DNA of 5,148 nt from Candidatus Aenigmatarchaeota archaeon (GTDB lineage: Archaea > EX4484-52 > GLR71). Under the pieces are notes generated by a model, which ran no database searches, was not told the origin of the DNA, and was given only the letters and a program-made list of their open reading frames with translations. The position numbers were made by a program, and so were the translations under genes. How positions within the stretch are numbered: the first letter of the stretch is position 1; each line of letters begins with the position of its first letter. The stretch covers positions 1 to 5,148 of the forward strand of contig JAGLUQ010000081.1 of assembly GCA_023134675.1 (NCBI GenBank), read 5' to 3'. Shown here piece after piece: positions 1 to 4,513 of the stretch.

Positions 1-357
1 GGGATAGGGATAACAAACACTATGTATACATCTGTTGTTGAGCGGACACGGGAGATAGGCATAATGAAGTCTGTGGGTGCAAAGAACGGCGACATAATAT
101 CTATATTTCTTATGGAGTCTGCTATGCTTGGATTTTTTGGAGGCATATTGGGCATAGTCATCGGGCTTTCGGTAAGCAAGGCAGTTGAGATTATGGCTGT
201 ATCTGCAGGAGTCAATGTGCTTAAAGCTTATTTCGGCTTTGAGCTTGTTGCAGGAGCGCTTATCTTTTCGATGGTCGTGGGTACGATATCCGGAGTTCTC
301 CCGGCCAGGAGCGCGGCCAAGATGAACCCTGTTGATGCGTTGAGGAGTGTGTTATAG
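1..357 (+). CDS. MacB/FtsX-family ABC transporter permease, C-terminal part (5' truncated by window)
   Basis: The reading frame is open from the first base, so the gene starts upstream. The visible 118 residues are the C-terminal third of a FtsX/MacB-type permease: the end of a membrane helix (GIGITNTM), the cytoplasmic coupling motif ERTREIGIMKSVGAK, a glycine-rich helix (FFGGILGIVIGL), and a last helix ending in the family tail LPARSAAKMNPVDALR. In this family the motif between the second and third helices contacts the ATPase, and the permease works as a dimer. The next gene starts at the base after this stop codon (TAG 355-357) and encodes a clear paralogue, so the two products may form a heterodimer. 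The ATPase subunit is probably upstream, outside the window. The substrate cannot be read from this fragment. The internal ATG at 22 is not the true start, because conserved sequence precedes it. Confidence 0.93.
   Translation, partial: GIGITNTMYTSVVERTREIGIMKSVGAKNGDIISIFLMESAMLGFFGGILGIVIGLSVSKAVEIMAVSAGVNVLKAYFGFELVAGALIFSMVVGTISGVLPARSAAKMNPVDALRSVL
342..347 (+). promoter_or_regulatory. Shine-Dalgarno-like site for the second permease gene
   Basis: GAGGAG lies inside the last codons of the first permease, 10 bases before the ATG at 358. It is the only good ribosome-binding-like purine motif in front of a gene start in this window. It fits translation of an operon-internal gene and supports the ATG directly abutting the upstream stop codon. 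It could be coincidental, since the same bases encode Leu-Arg-Ser. Confidence 0.45.
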
Positions 358-1575
358 ATGATTTCAGATTATTTTTCATATGCATTCAAGAATTTGAAAC
401 ACCGCAGGGTCAGGACATGGCTTACGATGATAGGCATTGTTATAGGCATTGCTGCGGTCGTGTCTATAATCTCTTTAGGGCAAGGTCTTGAGAATATGAT
501 TATCGGGCAGTTTGAAGATATGGGTGCAGACAAGATAACTATTATGCCGGGAAGCAGTATTTTTAGTGCCGGCATGGCGACAATCCCTCTTACCCAGAAA
601 GATTATGATGTGATAAAGCGGACAAGAGGGATTGCAGATGTTGCGGGAATGGTCTATTCATCGACAAGAGTGGAATACAAAGATGAGTCTGAATATACAT
701 TCATAATAGGGCTGCCTTTAGATCCCGGCTCAAAAAGAATATTTGACAGCATGCAGAACTTTAAGCTTGATTATGGCAGGGATCTGAAAGACGGTGACGG
801 GAATGTTATTGTGGTCGGATCTTCTGTAGCAAAAGATGACAAGATTTTTGAAAGAGGTGTAGCTTTAGGCAGCAAGATTACTATCAATGGTGTTGATTTT
901 AAGGTCATAGGCGTTCTGAAAACTTTAGGGAATGAACAGGATGACAGGTCTGTCTATATAAATATAGAGCGTGCAAGAGATATCTTTGATAACAATGATG
1001 AATATGACATGCTTTTTGCTCAGGCAAAACAGGGATTTGATGTAAGCGAGGTTGCAGAGGATCTAGAGAAAGCTTTGCGGAAATCGCGTGACCTAAAAGA
1101 AGGAGAGGAAGATTTTAATGTACAGACAACAGAACAGCTTCAGGAGAGTTTCGGCACAATATTTAGCATAGTACAGTGGTTTTTGATAGGCGTTGCGGGC
1201 ATCTCTATTGTTGTCGGGGGTATCGGCATAATGAATACTATGTATACATCAGTCCTTGAAAGAACTTACGATATAGGCATAATGAAAGCTATCGGCGCAA
1301 AGAATTCAGATATACTTATACTTTTTGTTATTGAGGCAGGGACATTGGGTGCGGTCGGTGGGATTATAGGTGTGATAGTTGGTGGCGGTCTCGCAAAGAT
1401 AATTGAGATTGCTGCTCAAAGTGTGCTTGCGATGGATCTTCTGAAAGCGTATCTTAGTATTGAGCTTATGGCGGGTGCTGTCTTGTTCTCATTTATTGTC
1501 GGTATGGCATCAGGCGCGTTTCCGGCAAAACAGGCGGCAAGCATGAAACCTGTTGATGCTTTGAGATATGAGTGA
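358..1575 (+). CDS. MacB/FtsX-family ABC transporter permease (second of a tandem pair)
   Basis: This complete 405-residue membrane protein has the standard MacB-like layout. A short cytoplasmic N-terminus carries KNLKHRRVRTWLTMIGI, followed by helix 1 (about 21-41), a large extracytoplasmic domain (about 43-265) and three C-terminal helices (about 268-292, 318-346, 368-389). The coupling motif ERTYDIGIMKAIGAKNSDI is at 301-319, and the tail KQAASMKPVDALRYE matches the family. Its length is normal for a stand-alone permease without a fused ATPase. The start at 358 abuts the previous stop codon and places helix 1 correctly; the next Met lies inside that helix. Strong similarity to the upstream gene in the C-terminal part shows an old tandem duplication. 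Function by family: with an ATP-binding subunit it drives transport or mechanotransmission for lipoproteins, peptides or drugs; the actual substrate is unknown. Its 3' end is duplicated at 2471-2522. Confidence 0.95.
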   Translation: MISDYFSYAFKNLKHRRVRTWLTMIGIVIGIAAVVSIISLGQGLENMIIGQFEDMGADKITIMPGSSIFSAGMATIPLTQKDYDVIKRTRGIADVAGMVYSSTRVEYKDESEYTFIIGLPLDPGSKRIFDSMQNFKLDYGRDLKDGDGNVIVVGSSVAKDDKIFERGVALGSKITINGVDFKVIGVLKTLGNEQDDRSVYINIERARDIFDNNDEYDMLFAQAKQGFDVSEVAEDLEKALRKSRDLKEGEEDFNVQTTEQLQESFGTIFSIVQWFLIGVAGISIVVGGIGIMNTMYTSVLERTYDIGIMKAIGAKNSDILILFVIEAGTLGAVGGIIGVIVGGGLAKIIEIAAQSVLAMDLLKAYLSIELMAGAVLFSFIVGMASGAFPAKQAASMKPVDALRYE

Positions 1576-1583
1576 GGAAGAAG
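1532..1583 (+). repeat. Direct repeat copy A: permease 3' end plus 8 bases past the stop
   Basis: These 52 bases match 2471-2522 at 50 positions. The identical blocks are 28, 5 and 17 bases long. They cover the last 14 sense codons, the stop codon and 8 bases beyond it. The two mismatches (1560 and 1566) are both synonymous (Ala GCT/GCA, Arg AGA/AGG). Identity stops abruptly after 1583. Together with copy B it brackets the minus-strand kinase gene. Confidence 0.95.
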
Positions 1584-1609
1584 TTGTTTGTTTTTGATTA
1601 TTATTTTTT
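1584..1609 (+). terminator. T-rich tract, probable archaeal-type terminator of the permease operon
   Basis: Immediately after the permease stop the plus strand becomes T-rich, with runs of five T (1591-1595) and six T (1604-1609) and no obvious hairpin. Archaeal RNA polymerases commonly terminate on such T-runs in the non-template strand. The tract overlaps the stop and the two terminal Lys codons of the convergent kinase gene. This is inferred from composition only. Confidence 0.4.
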
Positions 1610-2383
1610 AAATCTGGTGCATTGAGTGATATCATTTTTTATTACTTGTTTCATATATGATTCTACAAACTGACTATAATTTCCGTTGGCAGATTTCATT
1701 ATTTTTTTAATAGGTTCTATGCATCTCTTTGAAGCGGATGTGATAAGATAACTGCTGTTTTCGTTTTTTTTATGATAACCATCAATAAATGCATCTAAGT
1801 GTGTTTCAAAAGCATATTCCTTATTGTTTATTATAAGATTTTGTGCAAGTATTAAAATTATGCAATCTCTTATTTCTATTATACTGTTTAGCAGGAGGTT
1901 TTCATTTTCTTGTTTCCAGAAGTGTTTTGGGTACTGTTTATGGATATTGTTTACATCTATTCTTTGAGCATTAACTCCGTCATATATAAAATTTCCAATG
2001 TGTGAATCTTGGAGAATGTATCCATTTGAATGGAATTTATATAATGTGTCTCCTAATGTTTCCATTTCGTTTGTAAAGTCATCTTGAGTGGATATTATTT
2101 CTTCGTAATTTTGGCCTTCTATATATTTTGTAACCATTATTTTTACAGGTAATCCTTTATCTATTAATAATAATGGCTGTTCAACAGGCATATTGTCTTG
2201 ATAAAGTTTTAAGATTGTATTAAATGATTTTTTTGCGTCTTTAAACATTCGGAATATGTATTGGTCACTTTTGTATGTCAACTTTTTTTTATTAGGACGT
2301 ATGTGTCCGGTTATTTTTGATTCTATGAGTCTTAGAATATCTGCTTTGTACTCTTCTGCTTCTGGCGGAATATACATTTTCAT
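1601..2383 (-). CDS. RfaY/WaaY-like kinase-fold protein (putative sugar/lipid kinase)
   Basis: This is a 260-residue soluble protein with a recognisable kinase-like core. The segment YKFHSNGYILQDSHIGNF (about 115-132) carries a putative catalytic Asp126 and metal-binding Asn131, followed by RIDVNNI with Asp143 at the DFG-Asp position. The pattern D-x-H-x-G-N-F followed by I-D-[VL] closely resembles lipopolysaccharide core heptose kinases of the RfaY/WaaY family and, more distantly, RIO and phosphotransferase kinases. The nucleotide-binding Lys appears to be Arg45 (YIFRMF), and the usual His/Gly before the catalytic Asp is Gln125, so activity or substrate may differ. An envelope glycan or lipid substrate is only a guess. 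The gene is much more AT-rich than its neighbours (27% and 22% GC in two sampled 60-base stretches, against 48% in two neighbouring-gene samples), which suggests transfer. It converges on the permease operon and is bracketed by direct repeats of the permease tail. There is no Shine-Dalgarno; a TATA-like box lies about 27 bases before the ATG. Confidence 0.82.
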   Translation of the reverse strand: MKMYIPPEAEEYKADILRLIESKITGHIRPNKKKLTYKSDQYIFRMFKDAKKSFNTILKLYQDNMPVEQPLLLIDKGLPVKIMVTKYIEGQNYEEIISTQDDFTNEMETLGDTLYKFHSNGYILQDSHIGNFIYDGVNAQRIDVNNIHKQYPKHFWKQENENLLLNSIIEIRDCIILILAQNLIINNKEYAFETHLDAFIDGYHKKNENSSYLITSASKRCIEPIKKIMKSANGNYSQFVESYMKQVIKNDITQCTRFKK

Positions 2384-2405
2384 GGTATCTTTTGTTAGCC
2401 TGTAT

Positions 2406-2414
2406 CTTTATATT
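2406..2414 (-). promoter_or_regulatory. TATA-like box for the kinase gene
   Basis: The minus strand reads AATATAAAG here, centred about 27 bases upstream of the kinase ATG (2383). In archaea TATA boxes centre about 26-27 bases before the transcription start, so this placement predicts an essentially leaderless message. No ribosome-binding motif precedes the ATG, which agrees. In an AT-rich stretch the match alone is weak; its spacing is the main support. Confidence 0.4.
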
Positions 2415-2424
2415 ATTGTGTTAC

Positions 2425-2514
2425 TTGGGTGTAGTGTTATGTTTTGTGTCTGGTGCATTTCCTGTTCGGTAGGCGGCAAGCATGAAACCTGTTGATGCAT
2501 TGAGGTATGAGTGA
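2425..2514 (+). pseudogene. Fossil 3' end of a third MacB/FtsX permease gene
   Basis: Read in frame, this stretch gives LGVVLCFVSGAFPVR, a TAG stop (2470-2472), then AASMKPVDALRYE and a TGA stop (2512-2514). It matches the end of the intact permease at 358-1575 (AGAVLF...SGAFPAKQAASMKPVDALRYE), with about five codons apparently missing before SGAFP and CAG replaced by TAG. No permease body lies upstream; that side is occupied by the kinase promoter and gene. The last part is nearly identical to copy A and its differences are synonymous, as expected of a once-functional copy. It is a remnant and not translated as a permease. The weaker homology at 2425-2460 is less certain than the part from 2471 on. 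Confidence 0.82.
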
Positions 2515-2522
2515 GGAAGAAG
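2471..2522 (+). repeat. Direct repeat copy B: duplicated permease 3' end
   Basis: This is the partner of 1532-1583, with 50 of 52 bases identical at an offset of 939 bases in the same orientation. Identity includes 8 bases beyond the stop codon (GGAAGAAG), so non-coding sequence was duplicated too. The repeat ends just before the probable promoter of the gene starting at 2554. Confidence 0.95.
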
Positions 2523-2523
2523 G

Positions 2524-2531
2524 TTTTTAAG
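2524..2531 (+). promoter_or_regulatory. Possible TATA-like box for the 2554 gene
   Basis: TTTTTAAG is centred about 26 bases before the ATG at 2554, where an archaeal TATA box would sit for a leaderless transcript. No Shine-Dalgarno is present in the 30 bases before the start. It lies directly beyond the end of direct repeat copy B. The evidence is limited to base composition and spacing. Confidence 0.3.
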
Positions 2532-2553
2532 ATTTGAATTTCTAATTATTTAT

Positions 2554-3318
2554 ATGGGGCATAATCTTATCGAGACTTTGGAAGCTATACATAGAGATTA
2601 TAATCTGCGTGAGGGCAAAGATGATTATTTTCTGGACAATAATAGCATAGCTGGTTTGCTTGGTCCAGATCTTGGTTTGGATGTTGATGGTTATTTTAAT
2701 AGATATGGCCTGAAAAATCCCGTTGAATTTGTGGCGAACATGTGGCTTGAATGGATTAAAAATAATTATTCTGAGCGTTTTAGGCTTGATCCTGATAAAA
2801 ATGAGGAGTATTTCAATAAGGTTAAATATCCAGCTCTTGAGAGAATGGTTGTTCCTGAATGGAAGGAGATGGATACATATGAAGTATTAGAGATGCTGCA
2901 TGAACAGGAGCTTCCATCTTTCTTGTTGTCCGGGGAACATATCGGATGTGATGATCCTATTTATGGTCAATTGACATTGTTTACGGAAGATCTATTTACA
3001 GATTTAATTGAAAAATACCAGGAATATATTAAGGTTTACGGGTCAAGTTTTACTTTCTATTCTTATGGTGTTGAAGATGCAGCATCCATGATCTTTAATT
3101 GTTTTGATGAAGGCATAGATTTTAAGGAGGGCTTAAAGATTCTGTCTTCAAACATCAATCAGGGATTTATTGAAAACGGATTATCTGAATCAGACTATCT
3201 TTTTTATGCGTATGGTGTTAAGCATTCTTTTGATATTATTTCAGAACATATGAATTATCGGCAGGATAATTTTCAGGAGATGGGGTTAATAAAAAAGATA
3301 GTAAAGGTGTTTTCTTGA
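2554..3318 (+). CDS. Uncharacterised acidic protein with repeated F-x-x-Y-G motifs
   Basis: I do not recognise this 254-residue protein. It has no signal peptide or membrane helix and is rich in Asp, Glu, aromatic residues and Asn, so it is probably a soluble cytoplasmic, largely helical protein. A short motif recurs three times: YFNRYGLKNPVEFV (about 47-60), TFYSYGVEDAASMI (167-180) and LFYAYGVKHSFDII (216-229), each with F-x-x-Y-G-[LV] followed by a hydrophobic helix start. The last two are about 49 residues apart and may be a true internal duplication. The C-terminus is basic and hydrophobic (GLIKKIVKVFS) and could be a short amphipathic helix. The ATG at 2554 starts the longest reading frame and fits a leaderless promoter. 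The gene is divergent from the kinase and ends 14 bases from the convergent Trx-CcdA gene, so it is probably transcribed alone. No catalytic motif was seen. Confidence 0.85.
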   Translation: MGHNLIETLEAIHRDYNLREGKDDYFLDNNSIAGLLGPDLGLDVDGYFNRYGLKNPVEFVANMWLEWIKNNYSERFRLDPDKNEEYFNKVKYPALERMVVPEWKEMDTYEVLEMLHEQELPSFLLSGEHIGCDDPIYGQLTLFTEDLFTDLIEKYQEYIKVYGSSFTFYSYGVEDAASMIFNCFDEGIDFKEGLKILSSNINQGFIENGLSESDYLFYAYGVKHSFDIISEHMNYRQDNFQEMGLIKKIVKVFS

Positions 3319-3332
3319 TGTCTGAATGAATC

Positions 3333-4454
3333 TCAAATAAATCCGCTAAGCATCAATAGACCAAGACCTACCATGAGAATTCCCATCGCAAGTCTCATCC
3401 ATTTTCTTTCTTTTAGTCTCCAGGAATCTACTGTCTTTGGATCCACACCTTTGTAGATAACTGCAAGTATGACTATTAAGGGCGCTATGAATGCGAGGTT
3501 GTAGACGAGAAGATAGGGTATAGCTTCTATCTGTGTCATCTTGCTTGATAGGAGGCCTATTATTGCGAAATAGACGCCGCCTGTGCAGGGCAGCTCAAAC
3601 AGTGAGACAAGAAATCCGAGAACTACAGCAGATGGGACTGTCGCCTTTTTCGCGTATTCTGATATTATGCCTTTCTTGTTTACAGGTATCTGAAGCGTTA
3701 TGCCTTTCCCGTACCAGAAGAAGTCTTTTATGTTTATCAGGCCGAATATGATTGCTATAGTTGCGGCTATGTAGAATATGATTTTTGTTATGCCTGCATA
3801 CTGGACTATTGACAGGAGCCCGAATCCTGCTATGAAATAGGTGACATATACGGCGACTATGTATGCTGTGCCTGTCATGATCATCTTTTTCCTGTTTCCG
3901 ACCATCATAAGTGTTGCTGCAAGAAATATGAGCACTGCGAATGCGCACGGGTTTATGCCGTCAATGAGACCGCTTGTTATTATCAGTGGCCATGTGAGCT
4001 CAAGCTTTTCTTTTTTATCATCAGTTATTGTTATATCTTCTATATTGCTACAGGACAGTATGCAGTTGTAGTCTTCAGGCTCTGCGTTCTTCAGCCTGTC
4101 TTCAAGATTCCCTATTATTTCTGTATCGCCCTGATAGTGTGTGTCTCCTATGACTACAAGAGGCACACCTTTTACATCTATGCTGAACTCTCTGCAGGCG
4201 GTCTCAAAAAGGGAATAATCATCACCGTTGTGTATCTCATGGTAATGGGCAATCACATCAGGATATTTCTCATTGTCTGCCGCTATCTTTTCGATAAGAG
4301 GCTCTACATTTGCGCAATGGGCACAGCCGTTGCTGTAGAAATAATGGATATCTATATGCTCATTGCTGCACTGGAGGCTTTCCTGAGCGTTTATAGGGGA
4401 TGCTGTGATTGAAAGTGCTAAAATAAGTATCAGAAGACATTTTATAGCTCTCAT
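3333..4454 (-). CDS. Exported thioredoxin domain fused to CcdA/DsbD-type membrane domain
   Basis: This 373-residue protein starts with a signal peptide (about 1-23, hydrophobic LLILILALSITA, possible cleavage after INA). A thioredoxin-like domain (about 33-125) follows, with the redox motif C44-A-H-C47 and the cis-proline loop GVP at 96-98. A linker precedes six membrane helices (about 155-181, 191-215, 222-244, 272-300, 311-333, 351-372). The two membrane cysteines typical of CcdA/DsbD are in DGINPC (Cys170) and LFELPC (Cys290). In this family electrons pass from cytoplasmic thioredoxin through that cysteine pair to an extracytoplasmic thioredoxin-like partner; here the partner is fused at the N-terminus, the reverse of the DsbD order. 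Likely roles are reducing exported protein thiols or supporting cytochrome or metal-protein maturation; the context does not decide. The linker carries an extra C131-x-x-x-C135 pair. The start fits a TATA box about 31 bases upstream and no Shine-Dalgarno is seen. Confidence 0.94.
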   Translation of the reverse strand: MRAIKCLLILILALSITASPINAQESLQCSNEHIDIHYFYSNGCAHCANVEPLIEKIAADNEKYPDVIAHYHEIHNGDDYSLFETACREFSIDVKGVPLVVIGDTHYQGDTEIIGNLEDRLKNAEPEDYNCILSCSNIEDITITDDKKEKLELTWPLIITSGLIDGINPCAFAVLIFLAATLMMVGNRKKMIMTGTAYIVAVYVTYFIAGFGLLSIVQYAGITKIIFYIAATIAIIFGLINIKDFFWYGKGITLQIPVNKKGIISEYAKKATVPSAVVLGFLVSLFELPCTGGVYFAIIGLLSSKMTQIEAIPYLLVYNLAFIAPLIVILAVIYKGVDPKTVDSWRLKERKWMRLAMGILMVGLGLLMLSGFI

Positions 4455-4477
4455 ACAAATCTTATATTAGTTCTGTA

Positions 4478-4492
4478 TATTATTATAAATAA
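4478..4492. promoter_or_regulatory. Shared divergent TATA-like region
   Basis: The 59-base gap between two divergent start codons contains an all-A/T block with the palindromic core TTATAA (4483-4488). The core centre is about 31 bases before the minus-strand ATG (4454) and about 28 bases before the plus-strand ATG (4514). Either direction would give an archaeal transcript with a leader of only a few bases. Neither gene has a Shine-Dalgarno. It is not visible from sequence whether one box serves both genes or two overlapping boxes are used. Confidence 0.45.
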
Positions 4493-4513
4493 CTTACTGT
4501 ATCTCTCTGTTCT

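Noticed and set aside
369..575. A 68-codon minus-strand frame inside the second permease gene
   Set aside because: It lies antisense to the conserved N-terminus and first helix of the permease, with no supporting start signals.
2256..2495. A 79-codon plus-strand reading frame overlapping the kinase start and the fossil permease tail
   Set aside because: It is antisense to the better-supported kinase, has no family motif, and reads the permease repeat in the wrong frame.
1532..2522. Interpretation of the kinase region as a transposon or insertion sequence
   Set aside because: No transposase, terminal inverted repeats or short target-site duplication are seen. The direct repeats are permease coding sequence, not element ends.
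3319..3332. Terminator between the convergent genes
   Set aside because: The 14-base gap has neither a hairpin nor a T-run on either strand, so no terminator can be supported.
3533..4412. Several 70-120 codon reading frames overlapping the Trx-CcdA gene on both strands
   Set aside because: They are shadows of a gene with clear domain evidence. Their translations are low-complexity or Arg/Ser/His-rich and show no recognisable domain.
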